Shown: positions 16,121 to 24,718 of the stretch, in pieces
Numbering within the stretch: position 1 is the stretch's first letter
How the letters are laid out: the number at the start of each line of letters is the position of its first letter
Translations under genes and position numbers: made by a program
Assembly: GCA_023381515.1 (NCBI GenBank)
Contig: JAMCQI010000063.1
Coordinates: 1-39,622, forward strand
Source of the DNA: Chloroflexota bacterium
Lineage (GTDB): Bacteria > Chloroflexota > Anaerolineae > UBA4142
Direction of reading: 5' to 3'
DNA length: 39,622 nt
Notes under the pieces: generated by a model
Told to the model about the DNA's origin: nothing
Database searches by the model: none
Seen by the model: only the letters and a program-made list of their open reading frames with translations

Positions 16121-19059
16121 TAGTTGCCGGTCGGGTCTGCAACAACCAAGCGGAGCCAGTAAGCCAGCGGTTCAAATGAGGACGTGTTCCATTCAGCCAA
16201 TATCCCGTCGACAACAGGAGACCGATCTTGATGCAGTTCTGCCCAGTCCTGCATACCCTCTTGCCGGAATTGGACCTTATAGTAATTCAGATCAGGTCGA
16301 GACGCGCTGCCTCGGATCTGCACGGTCCCGCGGATTGTCGAATTATGTGTTGGATACGTAATGCGCGCGTTGGGAAGGGCACATACGGGAGTAGGAGAAA
16401 GAGTTGGCGCTTTGGTAGCTATAGGAGCAACCGGAAGCACTCTTGTAACCGTCGGTGCAGGAGTGGCTGTGGGCACAGGTGACTCGGTAGCTGTCGGCTG
16501 TTCCGTTGGCAATGGCGTGGGGACGGAGGTAGCGGTCTCACCTACCAGCGGACTGGGCATCTGGCTAGAGATTACTTCCGTCGCCTGTGCTCGCGCCTGG
16601 GCGCTGGCAACGTACACTGCTTGTGACAAACTGTACACTGGCGAAATGCCCAGTCGAAAAACGATGAACCCACAGCAGGCGGCATAGACTAGACCCAGCC
16701 CGAGTGTGTGCGCGCGGCCGGCTTTCGCGTAGGGGTCCAATCCGAAGAATACTGCTTTCAAGTAATTCGCAAGGTGTGTGTTTCGATAACTCTTGCACTC
16801 CAAGTTCGCCTTGGTGGCTTCTCCGGACGCAGCAAACATTTGCTCGCGGAGTCGTTTTGCCTGTTCATCGTTCTCGCAAACCTTGGCGCTAAACTCCTTG
16901 GTCAACTGCACGAGGTTTTGCGAGGGGGCAACGTATTCTTGGGCGTAGCGTTTGCTGATCTGTTCCATTGCCTGTGTAGCTTGCTTCCGCGCAGTCTCTC
17001 TTTCACCACTCAGCGGTTGTTTTTCCTGTGCGTAATGTTCGCGTAATGATTTTTCTTTCGCGGCGACCTCGGCTCGCAGGGCTTCTCTCTGATCTTCCAG
17101 CCCCTCCCGACGCGCGGCGTATCTGGATGCGATTGCGTTCCTTGCGGCCAAGCCGAGATCGTTCGGCGCTAGGAATCTCGCCTGTTGCTCCAGGCGCCGG
17201 CGCCAGTCGACTAAAGCCTGTGTGCGCTTTTGTCCAAAGCCGTACACCGCGTCTACCCGGGCGTAGGATATATCCAGGGCAGTCGCTATCCCAGCCGCAA
17301 GGAGCGCACTGTGAAGATTTCTACGCCCGCCGACATACGCACCAGACAGCGGTGCTTCGCGTATGGAATGTCTCCTGAGAGAATCTTCGATGTACCGGCG
17401 CTGAAGGCTTGCCAACTCACTAGTTATCTCGCTTGACTCGGCAGTTGCCAAGGAGGCAATCTGTTGAGTAAGTGAATCGGCTCTCGCCCGCGCATCGCTC
17501 TGCAGTTTGCCTAGTTCAGACTGTGCTTTCTGGTCAAGGGCACGTTCGCGAGACTCCACGGAGGCGATGACTTTATCCAGCGCAGTCCGGGTGCTAGCAA
17601 GTTCTCTTTTCTCTTGATCCTTCAAGTGCCCGAGCGTGTCGTTCAGTTTGTTCTTATGTTGGCTTTCCTCGCTCTGAAGAAGCAATCTTCTCTTGGCGTT
17701 ATCATCCAGAGCCTGACGCAGTTTCTTGAGAGGCTCACTCGCCTTTCGTTCCCGTTCTGCAAGGGCTCGCTTTTCCTTAACGATTGGGTCCCCTACGTAG
17801 TACTGGGCCAGCATGGCTCCGCCAGCGCTGAGGATTGTACCGGTGACTAGAAGATATGCGAGCCACCACCTTGCCAATTCTACGAAAGCCACCGAGAATG
17901 TGGACAAAGACAATGTGGGTAGAGATGGTCCTATGCTATAGAACAGTCCCAGCACGAGTCCCGACATAAGTGCAACGAGGCGTGGCCCGGTCATTGGGTT
18001 GACAAAGGAGCGAGCCGGCACATTAGAAGGCGGAAGAATGAAATCGAGAATCCACGATTCATCTTGGACAGGACCCTTGGCGTCAACCGCTTCTCTCTGC
18101 TCTTTCTGCCCGTCCCCCGCTGCGTGATCAGCCCACCAGTTGGCTGGCGACGATGCGCCAGATGCTAGATCCGACGGTGTTAGTCGACCGTCGAGGGACG
18201 GGACTTGCTGGAGTGAGTAGCAGAGGACTGATGAGAACAGCAAAGCCAAGTGTCGGATGTTCTCATTGGGATGGTGTTCCAGGCGAGCCAGGATTGGGGA
18301 CCTCGTAGGCTGCTCGAAATCCTCTCTTCGGAAAAGCAGGCAGTCATCTCCGGCTTTTGCTGCTGACCACAGGGTGGGATCCAAGCTCAGTACAGCGATT
18401 GAGACATAGATGACCCAAGCGGCAAAATTATCCAGATAAGGGCCGTAGTCCGCGCTTGTTCTCTGCGGGTGCTGGTAATTGCGGTGCCCGATCTCATTAC
18501 TAGATCGCCCACTGAGTGTCGGTACGAACATCCCATCGTAATCCACGAGCTTCAACGTGTTATCGACGACAATGACATTACGTTCCTGTAAATCGCCGTG
18601 GGCGATCGAGTGGGCGTGGAGTCCCTGGATCATGTCGAACCATTGTTTGGCTAAACGCTGCAGATCCCTGGGGCTATTCAGGTGATCTTCGATGTACCGA
18701 CTGAGCAGCTTGCCATCCATCCATTCCATTTTCAAAATGGGGTAGGGCCGGCCCTCCACCCGGATACCGTGGGGGAGGTAATCAAAGGTCACGATACAGG
18801 GAATTTTGATGGGGGAGATGTACTCGTCAATGGCCGCATAGCGCTCTTGGAGATCCTTCACCTCTGTGGTGAAACACTTGACTGCCCAATTCTGCTGCCC
18901 GCTGCGGATCCGAAACACGCAGGCAAAGTTCCCTGACCTTAAACGAGGCGTCCCAAAGTCGTCCAGCTCAGGCGCGCCATCTCTTAGGGTTGGATCGTCG
19001 AAGCTGGCTTGGTGATTGAGTACGGCATCTTGGTATTCAGAGTTACCGGGCCAGGCCAT
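16081..19059 (-). CDS. Transmembrane protein kinase with helix-hairpin-helix region and extracytoplasmic C-terminal domain (YegI-like)
   Basis: This 992-residue protein kinase is the last gene of the vWA/PP2C operon. The kinase domain (residues about 40-290) has Lys61 (WAVKCF), HGDLQERN (Asp156, Asn161) in place of HRDLKxxN, and VDYDG (Asp173) in place of DFG, followed by FVPTLSGRSSNEIGHRNYQHP. These variants are typical of the YegI-like kinase group. Then come two hydrophobic segments (about 355-415), a long coiled coil, a helix-hairpin-helix-like part (LLAAGIATALDISYARVDAVYGFGQKRTQALVDW), another coiled coil and a membrane helix (LGLGLVYAACCGFIVFRLGI). A Thr/Pro-rich linker and a C-terminal beta-domain (ARITYPTHNSTIRGTVQIRGSASRPDLNYYKVQF) end it, probably outside the cell. 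Confidence 0.88.
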   Translation of the reverse strand: MAWPGNSEYQDAVLNHQASFDDPTLRDGAPELDDFGTPRLRSGNFACVFRIRSGQQNWAVKCFTTEVKDLQERYAAIDEYISPIKIPCIVTFDYLPHGIRVEGRPYPILKMEWMDGKLLSRYIEDHLNSPRDLQRLAKQWFDMIQGLHAHSIAHGDLQERNVIVVDNTLKLVDYDGMFVPTLSGRSSNEIGHRNYQHPQRTSADYGPYLDNFAAWVIYVSIAVLSLDPTLWSAAKAGDDCLLFRREDFEQPTRSPILARLEHHPNENIRHLALLFSSVLCYSLQQVPSLDGRLTPSDLASGASSPANWWADHAAGDGQKEQREAVDAKGPVQDESWILDFILPPSNVPARSFVNPMTGPRLVALMSGLVLGLFYSIGPSLPTLSLSTFSVAFVELARWWLAYLLVTGTILSAGGAMLAQYYVGDPIVKEKRALAERERKASEPLKKLRQALDDNAKRRLLLQSEESQHKNKLNDTLGHLKDQEKRELASTRTALDKVIASVESRERALDQKAQSELGKLQSDARARADSLTQQIASLATAESSEITSELASLQRRYIEDSLRRHSIREAPLSGAYVGGRRNLHSALLAAGIATALDISYARVDAVYGFGQKRTQALVDWRRRLEQQARFLAPNDLGLAARNAIASRYAARREGLEDQREALRAEVAAKEKSLREHYAQEKQPLSGERETARKQATQAMEQISKRYAQEYVAPSQNLVQLTKEFSAKVCENDEQAKRLREQMFAASGEATKANLECKSYRNTHLANYLKAVFFGLDPYAKAGRAHTLGLGLVYAACCGFIVFRLGISPVYSLSQAVYVASAQARAQATEVISSQMPSPLVGETATSVPTPLPTEQPTATESPVPTATPAPTVTRVLPVAPIATKAPTLSPTPVCALPNARITYPTHNSTIRGTVQIRGSASRPDLNYYKVQFRQEGMQDWAELHQDRSPVVDGILAEWNTSSFEPLAYWLRLVVADPTGNYYEPCEIRVLVAR

Positions 19060-19072
19060 AGATTTTCCCGAT

Positions 19073-19822
19073 CTATCTTAAGAACAGGCGCATCAATGTG
19101 GTATCGTCGTTCCGCATCTGACCAGAGTCTCTGAGACTCGACACCCAATTCGCGAATGCCTCCGAGGCGCTGTCCAGTTCCGAATTCGGCACGATCGCGT
19201 CTGGCGCGTCCCCCTTCTCGACTTCGCTCAAGTACCACTGGGCAATAGCATCGGTCATCAAATAGAACACGTCGCCTGGGGCCCAATCGCCCGTTGTCGT
19301 TTGCTCAGAGGACTCCTCTTTCGGGGCGGGCTTGGTCGAAAGCAGAATTGGATGATAACCAAATAGAGTGGAGCTTGCTAACGGCCACTTGACCGTCAGA
19401 TACCCATTTCGAACTTGGAAAAGACAACTGTCGCCCACGGCCAGTGCCTGCCACGCGCCACCGTCGCGGTTCTGGCAGGGCGCGTACACTCTCAGGCCGA
19501 TAAGTGACGCGTACGCGCCCATGCGCAATTTCTCTTCGGCGTACCAGGGCAGAGGTTTGGAACTTACTTTTCTGAACCACTGGAGCCTCGAACTCGGGAG
19601 AGCACGCCACAGTCCCCCGTCATCGAATTCGCCCCGACAATACTGGTGAACGAGAAATTGAGCCCATTTGCGAGAAAAAGACGTCTCGGTTGCTCCATCG
19701 GCGAGAGCGCAGTGGAACGATTCCAAGTCCTGCTCGGCCCGCGGGGGCGAAAAGGCATCTTCGTTTTCCAGGGAGGTATTCCCATGTTTCGGTGCTGACC
19801 AAACTCGGAGCGAAACAAGCAT
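19073..19822 (-). CDS. PP2C-family serine/threonine protein phosphatase (YegK/PphC-like)
   Basis: This is a metal-dependent phosphatase that should reverse the neighbouring kinase. Metal-binding motifs are visible: NEDAF (residues about 20-24), ADGATETSFS (about 41-50), MTDAIAQWYL and NDDTTLMRLFL at the C-terminus. At 249 residues it is a compact PP2C without extra domains. It lies 13 nt upstream of the kinase gene and 15 nt downstream of the second vWA gene on the same strand. The vWA-PP2C-kinase set corresponds to E. coli yegL-yegK-yegI and to the TerY-P triad described for Ter-linked systems. Confidence 0.9.
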   Translation of the reverse strand: MLVSLRVWSAPKHGNTSLENEDAFSPPRAEQDLESFHCALADGATETSFSRKWAQFLVHQYCRGEFDDGGLWRALPSSRLQWFRKVSSKPLPWYAEEKLRMGAYASLIGLRVYAPCQNRDGGAWQALAVGDSCLFQVRNGYLTVKWPLASSTLFGYHPILLSTKPAPKEESSEQTTTGDWAPGDVFYLMTDAIAQWYLSEVEKGDAPDAIVPNSELDSASEAFANWVSSLRDSGQMRNDDTTLMRLFLR

Positions 19823-19837
19823 GATCTTGTCCCTGAC

Positions 19838-20680
19838 TTAGCGAAGATTGCCGGGTCGGGTGCCAATGTTCAGGAATTTGATGAAAGCGACGAGATCTGC
19901 GTTGAAAGTATACCCGCGCGTTCCATCAGTGACTCTGTAACCGGCATCAGACGCGGCTTTCCTGATGTGCTCGGGGAGGCAGCTCGACATGCGGAATAAC
20001 AACTGCGCATACTGATCAGGTGGTAGAAGGTTCTCGCTATCTGGAAATTCAACCGGCGAAGCCTGTTGCGAAGAGAGATGGCCGTTAAGCAGGAGAACAT
20101 TTCCGTCGCTCGTCTGAAGCGCCTTGATGTCCTCCGCCGCAGTAGAAGGGTCACCGTCCATGGATTCACCATCGGTAATATCAATAAGGGATGGCGGGAA
20201 GGAAGACGGGTGCTGCGAAATCCACTGGGAGAGGATCGAGTGCCCGCGGGCAAATGCTTGGCACATGGGAGTTGTACCGTTTGCCACAGGATCGAACCAT
20301 ATGGGGAACCGGATCTTTTGATCCACGAGGCCACCCGCCCCATCCTCGACCTGCTTGGTACGATCCTCAATCCGCGCAGGTGAGTTAGCGATCTCAGTGA
20401 TTGGCACCAGATCCCTTCCTGCCAGCGTTCCACTGAACGCAGAAGCGACCTGTGCCCCATACCCAATTACACCTACATGAAAATAGTCGCGCGGTCCTTC
20501 GTCTTTCGTACATTTGAGCACCAATTCTCTGAGCCACCGGTTCATGGCATCCGCTACCGCATCCGCTTTCCTTTTTGCTGATTCACCCCCCGGAAACGGA
20601 TCTCCCATTGAACCAGACTGGTCGATCAGGAAAAGAAAGCACGAGGGATTCGCTCGACTGATCTCAGCAGAGTAAGCCAT
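19838..20680 (-). CDS. vWA-domain protein, TerY/YegL-like (second paralogue)
   Basis: This is a von Willebrand A protein of 280 residues, probably a metal-dependent binding partner of the kinase or phosphatase. The MIDAS site is complete: DQSGSM (Asp20), GTTPMCQA (Thr) and DITDGES (Asp). The ATG at 20680 has GGAGG 8 nt upstream and gives MAYSAEISRANPSCFLFLIDQSGSM, the same N-terminus as the other vWA gene at 23.4 kb. The two share long identical stretches, including RWLRELVLKCTKDEGPRDY and NIGTRPGNLR at the C-terminus, so they arose by duplication. Here the segment between DQSGSM and the next helix is shorter. Confidence 0.9.
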   Translation of the reverse strand: MAYSAEISRANPSCFLFLIDQSGSMGDPFPGGESAKRKADAVADAMNRWLRELVLKCTKDEGPRDYFHVGVIGYGAQVASAFSGTLAGRDLVPITEIANSPARIEDRTKQVEDGAGGLVDQKIRFPIWFDPVANGTTPMCQAFARGHSILSQWISQHPSSFPPSLIDITDGESMDGDPSTAAEDIKALQTSDGNVLLLNGHLSSQQASPVEFPDSENLLPPDQYAQLLFRMSSCLPEHIRKAASDAGYRVTDGTRGYTFNADLVAFIKFLNIGTRPGNLR

Positions 20681-20682
20681 TC

Positions 20683-20829
20683 TCATTTCCTCCAGGTTGT
20701 TGTCTCCGGATCGACGTTCATCGGAGCAGGAATAGGATCGGAACAATCGACGTCACGAATTGGTACAGGGGGATTTGACCAAAACGGGAAAACGCCGCCG
20801 GTCATTTCAAGGAAAAGCCGCTCGCGCAT
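20683..20829 (-). CDS. Candidate small protein upstream of the second vWA gene
   Basis: This 48-codon frame reads MRERLFLEMTGGVFPFW, then SNPPVPIRDVDCSDPIPAP and MNVDPETTTWRK. It stops 2 nt before the vWA ATG, inside that gene's ribosome-binding region, the spacing expected of a coupled gene. The same frame extends upstream (CRLASEASES). A good Shine-Dalgarno with ATG at 20881 (MIPMFEQ) lies in the neighbouring frame, so one base lost or gained would make a single protein of about 63 residues. It may be real, frameshifted or chance. I know no family for it. Confidence 0.4.
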   Translation of the reverse strand: MRERLFLEMTGGVFPFWSNPPVPIRDVDCSDPIPAPMNVDPETTTWRK

Positions 20830-20991
20830 CGACTCAGAGGCTTCGGAAGCCAGCCGACACTTGTTCGAACATAGGAATCATGGTCCTCCTGGTTTAGGAG
20901 CTAACGTGCGAAAGACGGGCCTGCACTGCAAAACGAACAGAATCACACTTCTGTGTTCGCTCACACATCCTGACTGCCAAGTTGACTAGCC

Positions 20992-22341
20992 TTATGACGA
21001 TTGGCGCCACCACGGTTCCTCGATCTGTCCAGGTCGCGGTGGTGCCGAATTTGCCTCCGTCCGGGCGGGAACGTCGAGGACATCAATCAACTGAAGTGCT
21101 TGCGGGCTCACTTGGCGCATTCTAACAAGTCGGTTCGCCTGATTCGAAATGGCCTCCTCAAAGATATTTCGGGCGAGCCGGGCGTTGCCAAAAGTTGCAT
21201 CTCGATTAGCATACGCCTGTTCAAAGGCCTTCTGCAACTTGACCGCGGCCTCAGGAGAAACCGCATACCCTTCTTTGTCGGCCAAGTGCCTGACTATCGC
21301 CGTGAGTTGTTGTGGGTTGTAATCATCAAAGTGGAAGAACTTGGTGAATCGCGACCGTAAGCCAGGATTCGAGTTAACAAAGTCATCCATTTTTTCGGTA
21401 TAGCCGGCAACAATGACGACCAGATCATCGCGGTGGTCTTCCATAAGCTTGAGCAGGGTAGCGATTGCTTCCCCGCCATAATCCATGCCCGAACCTGATG
21501 TGAGCGAGTAAGCCTCATCAATGAAGAGAACGCCGCCTAGCGCGCTCTTGACCACATCCGTCACTTTTAATGCAGTCTGCCCAACATAGCCAGCTACCAG
21601 CCCCGCGCGATCCGTTTCGATGAGATGTCCTTTGCTGAGAATATTGAGTGCCCTGTAGATGGCCGACATCAATCGTGCTACGGTTGTCTTTCCGGTTCCT
21701 GGGTTGCCGTAAAAGACGCTGTGCAGCGATACCTCAACCACTGGCAGACCGCTTGCTTTCCGCATCTGCTGGATCTTGAGAAAATTGACGAGTTCGCCGA
21801 TCTCTCCTTTAATGGCATCTAGCCCAACGAGCGAATTCAACTCCTGCAGCAGTTCTTCTAGCGGGCGATTATCCTCTTTCGCTTCAGTCACGTGACTCAC
21901 CGCTCGTTCCCGTTCTTGGGAACTTGCAGATGCCGCTGAAGGTTCTTGAAGCTGACGATCAATATCTATCAGAATGCCTCGAAGCCGGGCGACCTGTTGA
22001 TCCAGCATAAGAGAATAGTCTCTCATTTTTCCGGACACGACCACCTTTTCCTGTCGAATGGCATCGCGCGATAACCCATTCCTTCCCAGCCAATCCGGAT
22101 CGCGAGGCTGGAGCTGATCATAGGCAGAGCGAACGCGAGCCGCTAGGCTACTGAACTCTCTCTTCTTCTGCAAGAGTTCAGCTATGAACTGCTTGATATC
22201 CAGTTCGATTCTCCGAGCTGCTTCGGACGACTGAGCGTTACTCGCATCTTTCTGCAATTGCGCAGAGCGGCTGGAAATCCAGGCGGTACTCTGGTTAATC
22301 GAATCAAGGACCTCGTTCCACAGCGTGTCAGAGATGAGCAT
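20992..22341 (-). CDS. AAA+ ATPase of the CbbX/SpoVK type
   Basis: This is an ATP-driven remodelling enzyme of 449 residues. The N-terminal 150 residues are helical and probably coiled coil. The AAA+ module begins LVGLDAIKGEIGELVNFLK and shows Walker A GNPGTGKT (residues 212-219), the pore-loop-like AGYVGQTALKV, Walker B GVLFIDEAYSL, and NPGLRSRFTKFFHFDDY with the arginine-finger region. A C-terminal lid (GNARLARNIFEEAISNQANRLV) follows. The family remodels partner proteins (RuBisCO for CbbX). Here the partner is unknown, and position suggests the vWA or TerB-like proteins. The start has GGAGGG 3 nt upstream of the ATG. The 246-nt gap upstream contains only a weak Arg-rich frame (22543-22328), which I do not call. 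Confidence 0.9.
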   Translation of the reverse strand: MLISDTLWNEVLDSINQSTAWISSRSAQLQKDASNAQSSEAARRIELDIKQFIAELLQKKREFSSLAARVRSAYDQLQPRDPDWLGRNGLSRDAIRQEKVVVSGKMRDYSLMLDQQVARLRGILIDIDRQLQEPSAASASSQERERAVSHVTEAKEDNRPLEELLQELNSLVGLDAIKGEIGELVNFLKIQQMRKASGLPVVEVSLHSVFYGNPGTGKTTVARLMSAIYRALNILSKGHLIETDRAGLVAGYVGQTALKVTDVVKSALGGVLFIDEAYSLTSGSGMDYGGEAIATLLKLMEDHRDDLVVIVAGYTEKMDDFVNSNPGLRSRFTKFFHFDDYNPQQLTAIVRHLADKEGYAVSPEAAVKLQKAFEQAYANRDATFGNARLARNIFEEAISNQANRLVRMRQVSPQALQLIDVLDVPARTEANSAPPRPGQIEEPWWRQSS

Positions 22342-22587
22342 TAGCCCTCCAACTTACGACCCAGCAGGGCCTAAAGTTCTGACCGCGCTCTGCGCGGAGC
22401 GGATCCGTGGGGTCTATTGACGCACTCCGAATGGATGGCGCCCTTTCACGTTCCCTTTGATAGTTGGCCAAGGCTTGAAGATTCCTGCACTGATACTCTC
22501 TTGTGCCAAGCTCGGCTTTTCGCGAGGAAATTCGCAACGGCATAATCCTATTATGAACGTGTCGCTTTAGGCGGGCTCATTCTCTCG

Positions 22588-23142
22588 TTAACCGGATTCC
22601 TCGTTAATTGGGCTTGTTGGCTGATCACGCTGGGCGGAAGCAGGAGCATCAGGCGCCCATAGAGCGGCACGAAACGCTTCGAGACTTGCTTGTTCGCTTT
22701 GACCGAGGTTTCTATCCGATCCAACCACTGCCTCGGCGAGTCTATAGAACATCTCCTTAGCTATCTCTGCATATTGCGTACCATTTCTCCGATCGTAATT
22801 GGCCAGGGCCAACACGGACCGTGGCACTTGGTTGCCGCCATAGGTTTCAAGGTTTTCCTGATACATCTTTTGCAAGAGTTCCCGTAGCCGAGCCAAGTGT
22901 CGGACCGAGATTTTGGCGTCATTGAAGACTCCCGTACTTGGCATCAGGTGCCATAGCAGGGATACTTCTTCGTCTGTGATACTGTTATCCGCACCAGAGA
23001 ATCTCATGGCTGTTACGACCAAGTCGTTGAAAAACAGTTGCTTGGGTCCTGGCAGCCCGTCAAACGCTGGAACGTCAGACAACTCGCCGATTGCGCTTCG
23101 AAGGTACTCCGCAAGTGCAGCGTACTCAAAAGAATCGTCCAT
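22588..23142 (-). CDS. TerB-like (tellurite-resistance TerB family) protein
   Basis: This 184-residue soluble protein is mostly helical. The stretch LFFNDLVVTAMRFSGADNSITDEEVSLLWHL (about residues 31-61) follows the TerB pattern in which an acidic ADGxxxxxE loop joins two helices. A second weaker copy, SDRNLGQSEQASLEAF, lies near the C-terminus. TerB-family domains are thought to bind metal through such acidic loops and occur with vWA/kinase/phosphatase genes in Ter-linked operons. The assignment rests on pattern and neighbours, so it is less certain than the others. I chose the ATG at 23142, which has GGGGGAGA just upstream, over a TTG four codons earlier. Confidence 0.65.
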   Translation of the reverse strand: MDDSFEYAALAEYLRSAIGELSDVPAFDGLPGPKQLFFNDLVVTAMRFSGADNSITDEEVSLLWHLMPSTGVFNDAKISVRHLARLRELLQKMYQENLETYGGNQVPRSVLALANYDRRNGTQYAEIAKEMFYRLAEAVVGSDRNLGQSEQASLEAFRAALWAPDAPASAQRDQPTSPINEESG

Positions 23143-23376
23143 ACTCTCCCCCAAGTCTCGTCAAGAAAGCGAGTGCCCGCATGGTTGAGACCGAATGCAA
23201 AATGTCTGCGTGTTCATGCCCCGATGGGGTGCCGTTGTCAACATACGTCTACGAGCGGATCGATCTGCCCCTCACCCAGGAGTGCAGTTCAGACTGTGAA
23301 ACCCCGGTTACCAAGCAGAGATAGGTCATTCAGACAAGAAGAATGCCCTATCGGATGAGCATCTGGGGCGGCAAAT

Positions 23377-24273
23377 CTAGCGCAAATTGCCTGGACGCGT
23401 GCCGATGTTCAGAAAGTTGATGAATGCGACCATGTCGGCATTAAAGGAAAAGCCGCGCGTTCCATCCGAGACGGGAATGCCGGCTTGGCTTGCCGCTTCT
23501 CTGATATGGTCTGGCAAGAGGCTGGAGATACGGAACAACAAACGGGCATATTGATCGGGCAGCCCGACCTCGGTATCAGGAAATTCAATCGGAGCCGCTT
23601 TTTGCGATGACAGGTGAACATTGAATAGAAACACATTGCCATCGTCGGTAGCTAGACTCCGGACGCCTTCGGCTGCACTTGGGGGGTCCCCATCGTCGGA
23701 TTCGCCATCCGTTATGTGAATGACGGTTGGGGGAAAGGAAGACGTGTTTTGGCTCACCCACTCCGCTAGGATGGACCCGGCGCGCGTCAATGCTTGGCAC
23801 ATCGGAGTTCCATTTTCTGCTACCGGATCAAACCAGATCGGGAATCGTATCTTTTGCTCAACGAGGCCCCCCTTCCCATCATCAGTTTTCTTTGAGCGAT
23901 CTTCAATCCGCGCAGGCGAATTGGCGATCTCCTGGATCGAGACCAATTCTCTACCTGTCAGTGGGCCGCCCAGAGCAGGTCCAACCTGCGCCCCATACCC
24001 AATTACGCCGACATCGTAGTAGTCGCGTGGGCCTTCATCTTTCGTGCATTTGAGAACGAGTTCGCGCAGCCAGCGGTTGATCGCATCCGAAACACCCTGT
24101 GCCTTGGTGCGTCCTAACGCCATATGGGTGTAGGTACGCCCATCCACGAACACCGGCGTCTCCATTTTCTGGATGTTCTTCGGATCTACCACATCCCGCA
24201 TAGACCCGGACTGGTCGATCACGAAAAGAAAGCAGGAAGGGTTCGCACGACTGATTTCAGCTGTGTAGGGCAT
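23377..24273 (-). CDS. vWA-domain protein, TerY/YegL-like (first paralogue)
   Basis: This is the first full gene of the operon, 298 residues. It begins MPYTAEISRANPSCFLFVIDQSGSM behind AGGAAGGAAG and carries the full MIDAS set (DQSGSM, NGTPMCQAL, HITDGES). It differs from the second paralogue by an insert of about 18 residues after DQSGSM (VVDPKNIQKMETPVFVDG) that could change the metal-face loop. The two are alike enough to hetero-oligomerise, or to serve one partner each. They flank the TerB-like and AAA+ genes, so the arrangement may have come from duplication of a vWA gene followed by insertion of the two others. Confidence 0.9.
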   Translation of the reverse strand: MPYTAEISRANPSCFLFVIDQSGSMRDVVDPKNIQKMETPVFVDGRTYTHMALGRTKAQGVSDAINRWLRELVLKCTKDEGPRDYYDVGVIGYGAQVGPALGGPLTGRELVSIQEIANSPARIEDRSKKTDDGKGGLVEQKIRFPIWFDPVAENGTPMCQALTRAGSILAEWVSQNTSSFPPTVIHITDGESDDGDPPSAAEGVRSLATDDGNVFLFNVHLSSQKAAPIEFPDTEVGLPDQYARLLFRISSLLPDHIREAASQAGIPVSDGTRGFSFNADMVAFINFLNIGTRPGNLR

Positions 24274-24355
24274 AGTCTTCCTTCCTGAGCTCGGGGAATC
24301 GTTGATTGCGCCTCGTAACCACAAAACTGTTGCCTATTCATCCGAGACGAAACCA

Positions 24356-24607
24356 TTAGCTCTCACATCCGATCCCATCGTTGTCGCCATCGAAACGATG
24401 CGGGTCTAGAGATAGAAGGCGGAATCGCCTATGAGATATATCTTTACAGTTAAGATCCGGCGGTGGGTTCGATCTTGAGCGTCGCCCTGTCCTATCCCCT
24501 CCGCAAAAACAGAAAACACCTGCCTCCAACGCGCTCTTGCGCGCCAGACGACGGGTGCCTAGTATCTCAAGCTTGTTCTGTTCACAGATACGCAATGCCC
24601 CAGGCAT
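24356..24607 (-). pseudogene. Excalibur (calcium-binding) domain remnant or small ORF
   Basis: The last third of an 83-codon frame reads DLNCKDI, then DPHRFDGDNDGIGCES and a stop. This matches the Excalibur motif DxDCxDF...DPxxLDxDxDGxACE, including the calcium-binding DGDNDG loop and both cysteines. The link between the halves is shorter than usual, and the preceding 45 residues are basic and unlike any secretion signal or nuclease, so this is probably a decayed tail of a larger gene. It lies directly behind a strong promoter and 82 nt before the first vWA gene. Confidence 0.5.
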
Positions 24608-24690
24608 GGATGCGCCTCTTCGGAATCGGAGGTGATTGAGGCGAACAGGTGGTGCAGGGCAAAATCAAGCGGAACTAGCGAGCGAAATGA

Positions 24691-24718
24691 AGTATACGAC
24701 TCTTTAGTTCAAAGTCAA
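24691..24718 (-). promoter_or_regulatory. Sigma-70-type promoter heading the vWA/AAA/kinase operon
   Basis: On the minus strand TTGACT (24718-24713) and TATACT (24696-24691) are 16 nt apart, near consensus. Transcripts would start near 24684, pass through the Excalibur remnant and enter the vWA gene. The -35 box touches the terminator of the upstream two-component operon. Confidence 0.7.

Noticed and set aside
22328..22543. 71-codon minus-strand ORF between the TerB-like and AAA+ genes
   Set aside because: Arg-rich, overlaps the AAA+ start by 14 nt, only a weak AGGA as ribosome site, and no pattern I recognise.
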